DNA from: Ilumatobacteraceae bacterium
GTDB lineage: Bacteria; Actinomycetota; Acidimicrobiia; Acidimicrobiales; Ilumatobacteraceae
DNA: 64,000 bases
Assembly (NCBI GenBank): GCA_013213745.1
Contig: JABSQH010000008.1
Coordinates: 62,001 to 126,000 of the forward strand
Direction of reading: 5' to 3'
Shown here: positions 1 through 8,288 of the stretch, one piece after another
Layout: every line of letters starts with the position of its first letter
How positions within the stretch are numbered: position 1 is the stretch's first letter
Notes under the pieces: model-generated
What the model was told of the DNA's origin: nothing
What the model saw: only the letters and a program-made list of their open reading frames with translations
The model's database searches: none
Translations under genes and position numbers: made by a program

Positions 1-89
1 TGCGGGCGCTCGAGGTCGAGGGCTACAGCATCACCCGCATCCAGCTGCGTGCACTTCCCGACGGCACGCCCGACGAGGACGACGAGTGA
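1..89 (+). CDS. C-terminal tail of a probable HlyC/CorC-family protein (partial)
   Basis: The reading frame that ends with TGA at 87-89 enters from outside the window. Its last 28 residues include VEGYSITRIQL, followed by an acidic tail. This resembles the last beta strands of the CorC_HlyC transporter-associated domain, in which a '(D/E)G..I..V.V' strand is common. The stop overlaps the next ATG by one base, and that next gene is a complete HlyC/CorC protein. Tandem paralogous pairs of this family are common in Actinobacteria, so a paralogue is the best reading. With only 28 residues visible the call rests mainly on context. Confidence 0.55.
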   Translation, partial: RALEVEGYSITRIQLRALPDGTPDEDDE

Positions 90-1459
90 TGTCGACGATC
101 GCGGTCGTCGCGGCCGAGGAGGGCATCAACGTCAATGTGACCGGCCTGGTGTTGGCGGTCGTGTTCCTCGCGCTCAACGGGTTCTTCGTCGCTGCCGAGT
201 TCGCCCTCCTGGCATCACGCCGGTCGCGGATCGAACAGCTCGAGGCCGAGGGCGACCGGCGAGCGAAACACGCAGCCGCGGGGTTGCGCGAGATCACCCT
301 GATGTTGGCTGGGGCACAGCTCGGGATCACGATGTGTTCGCTCGGCCTCGGCGCAGTGGCAGAACCGGCCGTCGCCGGCATCATCGAAGGCGTGCTGGGC
401 GAAGCGTTCAGCTTGTCCAGCACGGCGCGCCACATCATCGCCTTCGTCATCGGCTTGTCGATCGTCGTGTTCTTGCACATGGTGGTCGGCGAGATGGCAC
501 CGAAGTCGTGGGCGATCTCGCATCCCGAAGACTCGACGTTGCGACTGATCAGGCCGTTCCGTGCGTTTGTGACCGTATTGCGTCCCCTCATCACGGCGCT
601 CAACGGGTTGGCCAACGTGGTCGTTCGGGCGGTAGGAGTGGAGCCGCAAGACGAACGGGCGATGGCGCACTCGGCGCCAGACCTGCTCCTGCTCCTCGAC
701 GAATCCGCGGGCTCCGGCGGCATCGCGCAACAGGAACACGAGTTGTTGACCAGGTCACTCGAACTCTCCGGACTGACAGCGGTCGACGCAATGACGACGC
801 GCCGCGACATCGTCGCCGTCGCCGCCACTGCAAACGCCGCAGAGGCGGCTGCCGAAGCACATCGCACGGGCCGGACCCGGGTGGTCGTGCACGACGATGA
901 CCTCGACCACATCCGCGGGTTCGTGCACGCCAAGGACCTGTTGCGGCTGCCCCAGGGTACGTGGCCGTCGACGTCGGTCGCTTCGGTCGTCAGACCGATC
1001 ATGGTCACTCCCGAACACCACCGACTCGAGGACCTGTTGGTCGAGATGCGCGCTGATCGCCAGCACATCTCGCTCGTCGTCGACGAGCACGGCACGGTGC
1101 TCGGCGTCGTGACGCTCGAAGACGTGATCGAGGAGCTCATCGGCGACTTTGCCGACGAGTCCGACGATCGCATCGGTGGTTGTGAACGGCTGCCCGACGG
1201 TTCGTTTCGCATATCAGGATCGATGCGCGCCGACGAATTCGCGGCCTGCACGGGCGCCGAACTGCCTGACGGCGACTGGCAGACGCTCGCCGGTTACGTG
1301 ATCGATGCGCTCGATGAAATCCCGACGGTGGGTGACGTGATCACGACGCCGGTGGCTCGATTCGAGGTCGTCGAAATGGACGGATTCGCCATCGAAGCGC
1401 TGCGGGTCGACGTGCGCGCCGCAGCACCGTTCGAGTCGGCTGCTTCCGCCGAGGAGTGA
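89..1459 (+). CDS. HlyC/CorC (CNNM) family membrane protein with CBS pair
   Basis: This 456-residue inner-membrane protein belongs to the CNNM/CorC group, which is linked to divalent-cation (Mg, Co) efflux or homeostasis. The N-terminal CNNM domain (about residues 10-190) has several hydrophobic helices and the motif NGFFVAAEFALL. A CBS-domain pair follows (about 205-335, with VVDEHGTVLGVVTLEDVIEE in the second CBS), then a C-terminal CorC_HlyC domain (about 350-440). Length and domain order are normal for the family. ATG 89 overlaps the upstream stop (TGATG); an in-frame GTG at 86 is possible but less likely. Older 'hemolysin' names for this family are misleading. The transported ion cannot be read from the sequence. 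Confidence 0.9.
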   Translation: MSTIAVVAAEEGINVNVTGLVLAVVFLALNGFFVAAEFALLASRRSRIEQLEAEGDRRAKHAAAGLREITLMLAGAQLGITMCSLGLGAVAEPAVAGIIEGVLGEAFSLSSTARHIIAFVIGLSIVVFLHMVVGEMAPKSWAISHPEDSTLRLIRPFRAFVTVLRPLITALNGLANVVVRAVGVEPQDERAMAHSAPDLLLLLDESAGSGGIAQQEHELLTRSLELSGLTAVDAMTTRRDIVAVAATANAAEAAAEAHRTGRTRVVVHDDDLDHIRGFVHAKDLLRLPQGTWPSTSVASVVRPIMVTPEHHRLEDLLVEMRADRQHISLVVDEHGTVLGVVTLEDVIEELIGDFADESDDRIGGCERLPDGSFRISGSMRADEFAACTGAELPDGDWQTLAGYVIDALDEIPTVGDVITTPVARFEVVEMDGFAIEALRVDVRAAAPFESAASAEE

Positions 1460-1506
1460 TCTCCCCCAAACGGGGACGTGTCCGCCGACGCACGCTCGCC
1501 GAGCGG

Positions 1507-1512
1507 TACCGT
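1507..1512 (+). promoter_or_regulatory. Candidate -10 element (TACCGT) of a leaderless promoter
   Basis: TACCGT lies 7 bases upstream of GTG 1520 and fits the TANNNT pattern seen before many starts in this window. It is the reason for preferring GTG 1520 over GTG 1478 for the PH-domain gene. Confidence 0.45.
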
Positions 1513-1519
1513 CGCAGGC

Positions 1520-2134
1520 GTGCCGGTGCCGAAGCGGTGGCTCAACGACGAGGAGACGGTCGCCGTCGACCTCCATCCGCATTGGTCGTATCTCGTCGCA
1601 CCGATTGCGCTGGTCGTCGTGGCCATCTGCGCAGGCATCGTCGCTCTGCGGTCGACCGATCCAGACGAGTGGACTCGCGACGTGTTCGGTTGGGGAGCGG
1701 TGGGGCTGCTCGTCGTTGCGGTGGGTTGGCTACTCGTGCGCTATCTCCGGTGGAGTTCGTCGAGCTTCGTCATCACCAACGATCGGCTGATCTACCGCAC
1801 CGGTGTGTTGTCTCGCCGGGGTATCGAGATCCCGCTCGAACGGGTCAACTCGGTGCACTACGAACAGTCGCTCGGAGGACGAGTCATCGGTTCGGGGACC
1901 CTGATCGTCGAGTCCGGGGGCGAGTTCGGTCGACAACACTTCGTCGGCATCCGCGACCCGAGTCGGATCCAGCGGGCGCTGCATCATCAGCTCGATGTCA
2001 ACGAGCGCCGCAATCGCGGCGGCGACGAGCCCTCTGCTGACATCGTCGACCAGATCGAGCGGCTCGAGGCGATGCGCGCCCGCGGCACGATCACCGATGA
2101 GGAGTTCGAACTCCACAAGCGGCGGCTGCTGTGA
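1520..2134 (+). CDS. PH-domain (YdbS-type) membrane protein with C-terminal SHOCT motif
   Basis: This is a 204-residue membrane protein. Two hydrophobic helices (about residues 25-48 and 58-80) are followed by a bacterial PH domain (about 85-160). The pattern FVITNDRLIYRTGVLSRRG with a following IPLERVNSV is the hallmark of the bPH_2/DUF304 group. The last 35 residues (IERLEAMRARGTITDEEFEL) form a SHOCT motif, a short helical segment seen at protein ends and thought to aid oligomerisation. GTG 1520 is chosen because a TANNNT hexamer sits 7 bases upstream; GTG 1478 would add 14 low-complexity residues. The cellular role of the family is unknown. Confidence 0.8.
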   Translation: MPVPKRWLNDEETVAVDLHPHWSYLVAPIALVVVAICAGIVALRSTDPDEWTRDVFGWGAVGLLVVAVGWLLVRYLRWSSSSFVITNDRLIYRTGVLSRRGIEIPLERVNSVHYEQSLGGRVIGSGTLIVESGGEFGRQHFVGIRDPSRIQRALHHQLDVNERRNRGGDEPSADIVDQIERLEAMRARGTITDEEFELHKRRLL

Positions 2135-2170
2135 CGATCGAGCCTGGTTGCGACGATGCTCGCCGAGCCG

Positions 2171-3169
2171 TCACAGCACACGCGCTGGGCCGGAGGGGTG
2201 GACCACGGTCCACTCGTCGCCGAGGTCGGTCGTCGGTGTGGTGAGTGCGACGATCGAGCCACCGAACCCACCGCCGGTCATCCGTGCGCCGTGCACACCC
2301 TCGATCGACCGAGTCGCCTCGATGGCCGCGTCGATCGTTGGCGTCGAGATCTCGAAGTCGTCTCGCAGGCTGGCGTGGCCGTCGTTCATCGCCGCTCCGA
2401 CGGCGCGCAGGTCTCCGCTGCGAAAGGCGGCGGCTGCGGTGGCCACTCGTTCGTTCTCCGTGACGACATGGCGGGCGCGTTTGTGCAGTGCTTCGTCGGT
2501 CAGCGACGACACGTCGGCGAGGGTGGCATCGCGGAGTGGTCCGATCTGCGCCTCGACCTGGGCGCACTCGTCGACCCGAGCGGCGTAGCCGGATCCGACC
2601 AGGGTGCGCGGCTCGACGAGGCGGACGGCGATGCGGGCGTCGCTCGGCACCAGCACTGGCTCGACCTCTTCGCTCCGGCAGTCGATGAGTACTGCGTGGC
2701 CCTCGACCGCGCTGGCGATGCACAGCTGATCCATGATTCCCGTGGGCACGCCGGTCGCTGCGTGTTCGGCTCTGCGGGCTGCGGTGGCGAGGTCGTGCGC
2801 AGTGCCCTCGAAGTCGAGGGCGATGCCGACCGCACAGAGCAGTGCGGCGCTCGAGGACAAGCCGGCGCCAGCGGGCAGCGTGCTGTCGACAGTGCCGCGC
2901 ATGCCGACGGTGGCATCGACCTGTTGGGCCATTGCGGCAACGAAACGAGCCCATGGTGGATCGATGCGTGCTGGATCCTCGGTGAAGGGCAGCTCGAACA
3001 CGCACGGGACGTCGTCGATCCTCGACCGTAACTCCACCACAGTCGCTCGCGGCTCGGTCGTGATCGTGACACCGGCATCGATGGCCATCGGCAACACGAG
3101 GCCACCGACATAGTCGGTGTGATCACCGATCAGATTGACCCGCCCGGGGGCGTGCACAACGCGCGGCAT
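2171..3169 (-). CDS. galK: Galactokinase
   Basis: This GHMP-family kinase phosphorylates galactose at C1 with ATP, the first step of the Leloir pathway in the cytosol. The N-terminal galactokinase signature is present as GRVNLIGDHTDY (the usual Glu is Asp), the ATP-binding motif is PAGAGLSSSAAL (about residues 99-110), and the GHMP C-terminal motif is MTGGGFGGS. At 332 residues it is shorter than typical 380-residue enzymes. No galT, galE or regulator is adjacent. A TACCGT hexamer 7 bases upstream of ATG 3169 suggests a leaderless transcript. It shares a 36-bp intergenic space with the divergent hydrolase gene. Another sugar-1-kinase specificity cannot be excluded. Confidence 0.88.
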   Translation of the reverse strand: MPRVVHAPGRVNLIGDHTDYVGGLVLPMAIDAGVTITTEPRATVVELRSRIDDVPCVFELPFTEDPARIDPPWARFVAAMAQQVDATVGMRGTVDSTLPAGAGLSSSAALLCAVGIALDFEGTAHDLATAARRAEHAATGVPTGIMDQLCIASAVEGHAVLIDCRSEEVEPVLVPSDARIAVRLVEPRTLVGSGYAARVDECAQVEAQIGPLRDATLADVSSLTDEALHKRARHVVTENERVATAAAAFRSGDLRAVGAAMNDGHASLRDDFEISTPTIDAAIEATRSIEGVHGARMTGGGFGGSIVALTTPTTDLGDEWTVVHPSGPARVL

Positions 3170-3176
3170 CGAGCGG

Positions 3177-3182
3177 ACGGTA
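3177..3182 (-). promoter_or_regulatory. Candidate -10 element (TACCGT) for galK
   Basis: On the minus strand TACCGT ends 7 bases before ATG 3169 of galK. No Shine-Dalgarno sequence is visible in the gap, which is consistent with leaderless initiation. Confidence 0.45.
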
Positions 3183-3205
3183 TCCGATCTGCAACACTCG
3201 CCGAC

Positions 3206-4087
3206 ATGCCGCGCGCATCACTGTCCACCGGGATCGATGTCGAGTACGTGACCGACGGGGATCCCACCGATCCGGCGTTGTTGCTCGTCAGTGGCTACAC
3301 CGCGCAGTACATGTCGTGGCGCCAGGGCGTGGCCGACGCGCTGGTCGCACAGGGCCTCCACGTCATTCGCTTCGACAATCGCGACGTGGGTCTGTCGTCG
3401 AAGCTCGACGGCCAGGGGGTGCGGCCCGACGCTGTGCTCGCCGCGCAGCTCGATGGCACGCCGATGCCAGAGGTGCCGTACACGCTTTCGGACATGGCGG
3501 CTGACGGCATCGCGCTACTCGATCACCTCGGCATCGAGCGGGCCCACATCGCAGGTAGTTCGATGGGCGGCATGATCGTGCAGACGATGGCGATCGAGCA
3601 TCCCTCGCGTGTGGCATCGCTCACGTCGATCATGTCGAGCCCCGGCGACATGCGCATCGGTCGGCCGACCGCTGAGGCCCGCGACGCGCTGCTCGCTCCG
3701 CAACCACCGGACCGGGCCGATTACATCCGCTCGTCCCTGAACAACGAGGTGTGGGCGTCGAAGCGATACTGGGACCCCGAGGAGATGCAGCAGCACGCGG
3801 CGATCCAGTACGACCGCTGTTACTACCCCGAGGGGGCGACCCGTCAGTTGGCTGCGATCTACGCCAGTGGCGACCGCAGTGAATTGCTTGCGGGGCTCGA
3901 TGTACCGACGCTCGTGATCCACGGTCGCGACGACACCCTGATCACTCCCGACGGCGGGGAACGGACCGCTGAGTTGATTCCCGGCGCCCGGTATCTGTTC
4001 GTGTCCGACATGGGTCACGACCTGCCGGCACCGTTGTGGCCCATGTTTGCCGAAATGATTGGTGCCCACACCCGCGTCGCCGGGTGA
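3206..4087 (+). CDS. Alpha/beta hydrolase (RdmC/methylesterase-like)
   Basis: This 293-residue cytosolic alpha/beta-hydrolase has the nucleophile elbow GSSMGG (about residues 115-120), the strand [13 protein letters not shown] that carries the oxyanion region, and [13 protein letters not shown], typical of the aclacinomycin-methylesterase (RdmC)-like subfamily. The acid and base are likely the Asp of [10 protein letters not shown] and the His of MGHDLP. The frame is open back to 3119, but that stretch overlaps the galK N-terminus on the other strand, so ATG 3206 is chosen. It diverges from galK. The substrate is unknown; an esterase, lipase or epoxide-hydrolase-like activity is possible. Confidence 0.8.
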   Translation: MPRASLSTGIDVEYVTDGDPTDPALLLVSGYTAQYMSWRQGVADALVAQGLHVIRFDNRDVGLSSKLDGQGVRPDAVLAAQLDGTPMPEVPYTLSDMAADGIALLDHLGIERAHIAGSSMGGMIVQTMAIEHPSRVASLTSIMSSPGDMRIGRPTAEARDALLAPQPPDRADYIRSSLNNEVWASKRYWDPEEMQQHAAIQYDRCYYPEGATRQLAAIYASGDRSELLAGLDVPTLVIHGRDDTLITPDGGERTAELIPGARYLFVSDMGHDLPAPLWPMFAEMIGAHTRVAG

Positions 4088-4137
4088 TCGCCGCCGTCCA
4101 CTCAACCGATCTACAGATTGAAACGGAGAACCGCACG

Positions 4138-5295
4138 ATGTCTGGACCCCTCACCGGATACCGCATCATCGAGATCGCCGGCATCGGCCCTGGACCGTTT
4201 GCGGCCATGTTGCTTGCCGACATGGGCGCCGAGGTCATCCGCGTGGAGCGAGTCGGCGCGGTCCGCGGCGCCGCCGAGGCGCGGCCACACTGGGACGTGA
4301 TGTTGCGCGGTCGCCGCAACGTCGCGCTCGACCTGAAGCAACCCGACGGCGTCGAGACCCTGTTGTCGCTCGTCGACTCCGCCGACGCGCTCATCGAGGG
4401 GTTCCGACCTGGGGTCACCGAGCGTCTCGGGATCGGCCCCGACGACTGTTCGGCACGGAACCCGAAGCTCGTCTATGGGCGCATGACCGGCTGGGGTCAA
4501 GAGGGCCCATACGCCTCGTCGGCCGGTCACGACATCAACTACATCTCCTTGGCTGGGGCGCTCGCCCACTTCGGTCGTGCGGGCGAGGCGCCCGTGCCGC
4601 CGCTGAACATGGTCGGCGACTTCGGCGGTGGGGGCATGTTCCTCGCCTATGGCGTGGTGTGTGCGCTACTCGAGGCGCAACGCAGCGGCAAGGGCCAGGT
4701 GGTCGATGCCGCAATGGTCGATGGCTCGGCGATCTTGATGACGATGTTCTGGTCGTTCAGCCAGATCGGCATGTTCGACGAGCAGGCGCGCGGGACGAAC
4801 CTGCTCGACACCGGAGCGCACTTCTACGACGTGTACGAGTGCGCCGACGGTGGGTACATATCGATCGGCTCGATCGAACCGCAGTTCTATGCCGAGCTGA
4901 TGCGACTCACCGGGCTCGACGGCGACGACGATTTCGCGGCACAGATGGATCAGTCGAGGTGGCCCGAGCTGAAGGAACGACTGACCGCGCTGTTCGCCAC
5001 CAAGACGCGCGACGAGTGGTGTGAGTTGATGGAACACACCGACGTGTGCTTCGCCCCCGTGTTGACGATGAGCGACGCAGCACAGCATCCGCACAACGTC
5101 GCTCGCGCAACCTTCGTCGACGTCGACGGCACGATGCAGCCGGCGCCCGCGCCGCGATTCAGTCGTTCGGCACCGCGGCTGGACCAACGGCCCGCCCATG
5201 CTGGTGAACACACACGTGCGGTGCTCGCCGACTGGGGTGTCGCCGAGGAGCGGATCGACGCGCTGCTCGACTCGGGCGCAATCGCGCAGGCCTGA
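4138..5295 (+). CDS. Alpha-methylacyl-CoA racemase (CaiB/BaiF family)
   Basis: This 385-residue type III CoA-transferase-fold protein best matches alpha-methylacyl-CoA racemase, which interconverts (R)- and (S)-2-methylacyl-CoA during oxidation of branched or sterol side-chain acyl-CoAs. The N-terminus ([20 protein letters not shown]) is typical. The His in [13 protein letters not shown] and the Asp in [10 protein letters not shown] match the catalytic His/Asp pair described for the mycobacterial racemase. ATG 4138 has a GGAGA Shine-Dalgarno sequence about 8 bases upstream. The gene lies 50 bp after the hydrolase gene. A CoA-transferase role remains possible, since the fold is shared. Confidence 0.85.
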   Translation: MSGPLTGYRIIEIAGIGPGPFAAMLLADMGAEVIRVERVGAVRGAAEARPHWDVMLRGRRNVALDLKQPDGVETLLSLVDSADALIEGFRPGVTERLGIGPDDCSARNPKLVYGRMTGWGQEGPYASSAGHDINYISLAGALAHFGRAGEAPVPPLNMVGDFGGGGMFLAYGVVCALLEAQRSGKGQVVDAAMVDGSAILMTMFWSFSQIGMFDEQARGTNLLDTGAHFYDVYECADGGYISIGSIEPQFYAELMRLTGLDGDDDFAAQMDQSRWPELKERLTALFATKTRDEWCELMEHTDVCFAPVLTMSDAAQHPHNVARATFVDVDGTMQPAPAPRFSRSAPRLDQRPAHAGEHTRAVLADWGVAEERIDALLDSGAIAQA

Positions 5296-5324
5296 AGTCG
5301 TCACCGGCCCGGCAGACTGGGTGG

Positions 5325-6143
5325 GTGGCCACGCTGGTGACGTTTCATGCCCATCCAGACGACGAGGTGCTCGGTACCGGCGGCGTCATCGCCCGCGCCG
5401 CTGACGAGGGCCACCATGTGGTGCTGGTCGTGGCCACCGGTGGTGAGCACGGCGAGGTTCCTGACGATCTCGGCGAGCAATCCCTCGCCGAGCGCCGTCG
5501 TGACGAACTCGATGCGTCGGCCGCCGTGCTCGGTATCGACGAGGTGGTGTGGCTCGGTTATCACGACTCGGGGATGACCGGTTGGGACGGCAACAACAAC
5601 GACGCGTCGTTTCACCGCGCCGACGTCGAGGCCGCTGCTGCGCGATTGCTCGACGTGGTCGATCGCGTCGATGCCGACGTGTTGACCATCTACGACTGGC
5701 ATGGCGGTTACGGACATCCCGATCACATCAAGGTGCACGACGTCGGACTTGCCGCAGCGCGCCAGCGCCCTGCGCTCCGTGTGCTCGAGGCGACGTTCAA
5801 CCGCGACGCGATGGCGGAGATGATGGCCAGCGCCGCCGAGGACGGCGTCGTCGTGAACGACGACGGCGAGCGGATGGACCCTCATGGACCTGCCGACGAC
5901 GGCAACCCGATGGGAACGCCCGAGGCTGGGTTGACTCTGGCCGTCGATGTCCGCCGCTGGGTCGGCCACAAGCGCCAGGCCCTGCGCTGCCATCGCAGCC
6001 AGGTGACCGACACGTCGATGTTGCTGGAAATGGCCGACGAGGCCTTCGAGGTGGCATTCGGCACCGAGTGGTTCATCGAACACGACGCCGAGCCCCCGCT
6101 GCGGCAGGGCTGGATCTTTGGCGATCGGCCTCTGTCGGATTGA
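5325..6143 (+). CDS. PIG-L family deacetylase (LmbE-like)
   Basis: This is a 272-residue zinc-dependent N-acetyl-sugar or amide deacetylase-fold protein. The zinc and catalytic motif AHPDDE is at residues 9-14, and the second ligand His is in GYGHPDHIK (about residue 130). The family includes MshB (mycothiol biosynthesis) and Mca (mycothiol conjugate amidase). The segment EHGEVPDDLGEQSLAERRRDEL resembles that mycothiol-related branch, so a Mca/MshB-like role is plausible but unproven. GTG 5325 is the first usable start after the upstream stop (29-bp gap) and may be co-transcribed with the racemase gene. Confidence 0.8.
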   Translation: MATLVTFHAHPDDEVLGTGGVIARAADEGHHVVLVVATGGEHGEVPDDLGEQSLAERRRDELDASAAVLGIDEVVWLGYHDSGMTGWDGNNNDASFHRADVEAAAARLLDVVDRVDADVLTIYDWHGGYGHPDHIKVHDVGLAAARQRPALRVLEATFNRDAMAEMMASAAEDGVVVNDDGERMDPHGPADDGNPMGTPEAGLTLAVDVRRWVGHKRQALRCHRSQVTDTSMLLEMADEAFEVAFGTEWFIEHDAEPPLRQGWIFGDRPLSD

Positions 6144-6180
6144 CGGATCGACGGTCCGCGCTGCGGGCGGACGGCACGAC

Positions 6181-6186
6181 CACAAT
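6181..6186 (+). promoter_or_regulatory. Candidate -10 element (CACAAT) for the lipoprotein gene
   Basis: CACAAT lies exactly 6 bases before ATG 6193. It departs from TANNNT at the first base but matches TATAAT at four positions. Confidence 0.35.
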
Positions 6187-6192
6187 GATCTG

Positions 6193-6975
6193 ATGCGATC
6201 TCGTTCAGGTGTAGTTGTGCGCCCCACGTGTCTGCGGAGATGGCGTGCGGCCTCGTTTGCCATCGTCATCACTGCGGTGGCGACGGCGTGTGCCGACAAC
6301 GACGACGGGGCCAACACGTTGCCGTCGGTGACCCTGCTCGCGACGACGACCACGTCGACCACAACGACCGTGCCCCCCTCCACCGTCGCGCCTGTCACCA
6401 CAGCTGCGCCTGACACGACGACGGCGTCGACCGAGGCCACCGTCGCACCCACGACGGCACCTCCGACGACCGCCGTCGATCCCGCTGTCGAGGCGCTGCT
6501 CCTCACGCCGAGCGGCGTGGGCGCAGCCGAGTTCGGCGCCGACCCCGACGGTGTGATCGGGTACGTCAGCTCGTTCCTCGGCGATCCGACCAACGACACG
6601 GGCTGGATCGATCCGCTGTCGATTGGCGCATGCGCCGGCACGGAGATTCGGCTCGTTTCATGGGGAACGCTGACGCTCCAGTTCGGCGATGCGTCCAACG
6701 TGGTGCAAGGGCGGCGCCATCTCTACGCCTATCAGTACGGGGTCGACGGCGAGGTCGGCGCGCCGCCCGTCGGTTTGGCGACGCCCGAGGGCGTCACGGT
6801 GGGCTCGTCCGTGTTCGACCTGGGTGCGGCATACCCAGGGGTGGTGCTCAACCCAGAGGACGACTTCGTTGCGCCGAACTTCTACGTCAACGACAACCTC
6901 CGCGGCTTTCTCACCGGATTGAACGACGACGCCGTCGTCACCGTGATTCTCGGCGGTATCGGCTGCGGGGAGTAG
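6193..6975 (+). CDS. Secreted lipoprotein with Thr-rich linker, unknown function
   Basis: This 260-residue protein has a basic N-terminus, a hydrophobic core and a lipobox-like ATAC at about residue 35, so it is probably lipid-anchored outside the membrane. A low-complexity Thr/Ala/Pro linker follows (about residues 55-95), then a folded C-terminal domain of about 160 residues that I do not recognise. The domain contains LLTPSGVGAAEFGADPDGVI, which recurs in actinobacterial secreted proteins of unknown function. The start ATG 6193 is preceded by a candidate leaderless -10. Earlier in-frame codons (to 6118) overlap the PIG-L gene end. Confidence 0.7.
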   Translation: MRSRSGVVVRPTCLRRWRAASFAIVITAVATACADNDDGANTLPSVTLLATTTTSTTTTVPPSTVAPVTTAAPDTTTASTEATVAPTTAPPTTAVDPAVEALLLTPSGVGAAEFGADPDGVIGYVSSFLGDPTNDTGWIDPLSIGACAGTEIRLVSWGTLTLQFGDASNVVQGRRHLYAYQYGVDGEVGAPPVGLATPEGVTVGSSVFDLGAAYPGVVLNPEDDFVAPNFYVNDNLRGFLTGLNDDAVVTVILGGIGCGE

Positions 6976-6985
6976 CTGTTCGCCG

Positions 6986-7354
6986 ATGCAGGGCCTGCTC
7001 GACCTTCACGAAGGCATCGGTTGGTTCCTCATCGTGTCGAATGCGCTCGTCGGCGCGTGGGCGTTGCTTGCGTATTGGCAACCGCGGTTGCGCGTCGCCG
7101 CGTTGTGGTGGTGTGTCGGTGTTGCCCAACTGTCCGCGTTCGCCGTCGCCATCGTCGGTGTCCTGCTCGTCAATCGTTATGACCTCGAACTCGACGACTT
7201 CCACGCGTTGTACGGGTTCAGTGCGATCGTCGCCGTGGCGATCTTGTACGCATACCGCAACAGTCCATTCATGCACGGCAAGGCGCACTTGCTGTACGGA
7301 CTTGGCAGCCTGTTCATCATGGGCCTGGGCATTCGCAACCTCTTCCTTGGCTGA
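6986..7354 (+). CDS. Small four-helix membrane protein, unknown function
   Basis: This 122-residue protein is almost entirely hydrophobic, with about four predicted transmembrane helices (roughly residues 10-30, 37-60, 72-90 and 98-118) and short polar loops. It starts 10 bases after the lipoprotein stop. Its TGA overlaps the next start (TGATG), so it is probably co-translated with the DUF454 gene. I recognise no family; the helix layout resembles small uncharacterised actinobacterial membrane proteins. Confidence 0.65.
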   Translation: MQGLLDLHEGIGWFLIVSNALVGAWALLAYWQPRLRVAALWWCVGVAQLSAFAVAIVGVLLVNRYDLELDDFHALYGFSAIVAVAILYAYRNSPFMHGKAHLLYGLGSLFIMGLGIRNLFLG

Positions 7355-7737
7355 TGATGCGGCTGGTCTGGCTGCTCGTCGGGCTCTTGTGCGTCGCGCT
7401 CGGCGGCATCGGCATCGTGGTGCCCGGCCTTCCGACGACGGTGTTCTTCATCGCTGCTGCCGCGGCGTTCACCCGATCGAGTCCGCGGCTCGAGGCCTGG
7501 GTTTTGAATCTGCCGACTATTGGACCGGCCGTGCGCGACTATCGGGAGGGGAGGGGTATGCCGCGGCGGGCCAAGGTGTTGGCGATCTCGATGATGGTGG
7601 TGTTTGCGGGGCTCAGCATCTGGTTGATCGCGCGGTGGTGGTTCGCGGTGCTGATCGGCGTGCTGGTGGCGATCGGCACCGCCGTCATCGTGCGCGTGCC
7701 GACCAAAGATGCGCCCGTCACGCCGCCACAGCAGTGA
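7354..7737 (+). CDS. YbaN/DUF454 family inner-membrane protein
   Basis: This 127-residue protein matches the DUF454 (YbaN) family. The N-terminal helix contains GGIGIVVPGLPTTVFFI, the strongest family signature, then FTRSSPRLEAWVL and a basic loop, then two more helices. The length is normal. ATG 7354 overlaps the preceding stop. The gene converges on the YwiC-like gene and their 3' ends overlap by 20 bases. The role of DUF454 proteins is unknown. Confidence 0.85.
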   Translation: MMRLVWLLVGLLCVALGGIGIVVPGLPTTVFFIAAAAAFTRSSPRLEAWVLNLPTIGPAVRDYREGRGMPRRAKVLAISMMVVFAGLSIWLIARWWFAVLIGVLVAIGTAVIVRVPTKDAPVTPPQQ

Positions 7738-8288
7738 CCACGACCAACCCGAGTCCCAGGAACGCTTGGCGTGCGCCGATGATCGCAACCGGCCACAGCG
7801 GCCGGTGCCGCCGAGTCGCCTGGAAGCCGATCAGGACGATGACGTACACGAGCGCTGGCCAGAGACTCCGTTCCATCAGGACTGCGGCGATGGCGAGCGC
7901 TGCGCCGTCAGCGATCAGATTGATCGGCGGGTTGGCCGGCCGACCATGGAGTTGCGCAATTTGGGTGCGCACGTGGCATACCGAGGCGACGATTCGAGCC
8001 GCAAGGATCAACCACAGCGCAGCGGCGAGCCGCCTGCTCCGCGAACGCACGTCGTTCCACAGCTCGACGGCGACAAGCGGCATGGCGGGGACGAGCGCCA
8101 ACTTGATCGGGGTGCGGACCGTGAACGCCAGCACCGCTGCGAGAGCCAGACACGCGCCAGCCCAGGTCGGGGCAACGAGCAGTCCGAGGAGGCCAGGCTC
8201 GATCGTGAGGCCCCCCGTGCTCACTCGGGAGCGCCACCGTGCGGGGCTGGTGACGGCGATCTCTCGTTGGTAGCTCGGTAGCGCTCAT
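7718..8288 (-). CDS. YwiC-like membrane protein with apparent frameshift
   Basis: The gene starts at ATG 8288, which overlaps the upstream gene's stop (ATGA). It reads a short N-terminus ending ALPSEHGG and then runs into a run of six G (8211-8216, C on the plus strand). Removing one G joins it to a second frame beginning GLTIEPGLLGLLVAPTWAG and running to 7718. The joined product (about 189 residues, five or six helices) resembles the YwiC-like family, whose members carry an EHGxW-type motif near the N-terminus. As written, only the 168-residue frame from GTG 8224 is open. A sequencing or assembly error in the homopolymer, a true mutation, or slippage are all possible. Confidence 0.7.

Noticed and set aside
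6630-8273. A 547-codon plus-strand open frame across several small genes
   Set aside because: It crosses recognisable genes in other frames, is Arg-rich and low in hydrophobic order, and matches no family; it is a GC-driven shadow.
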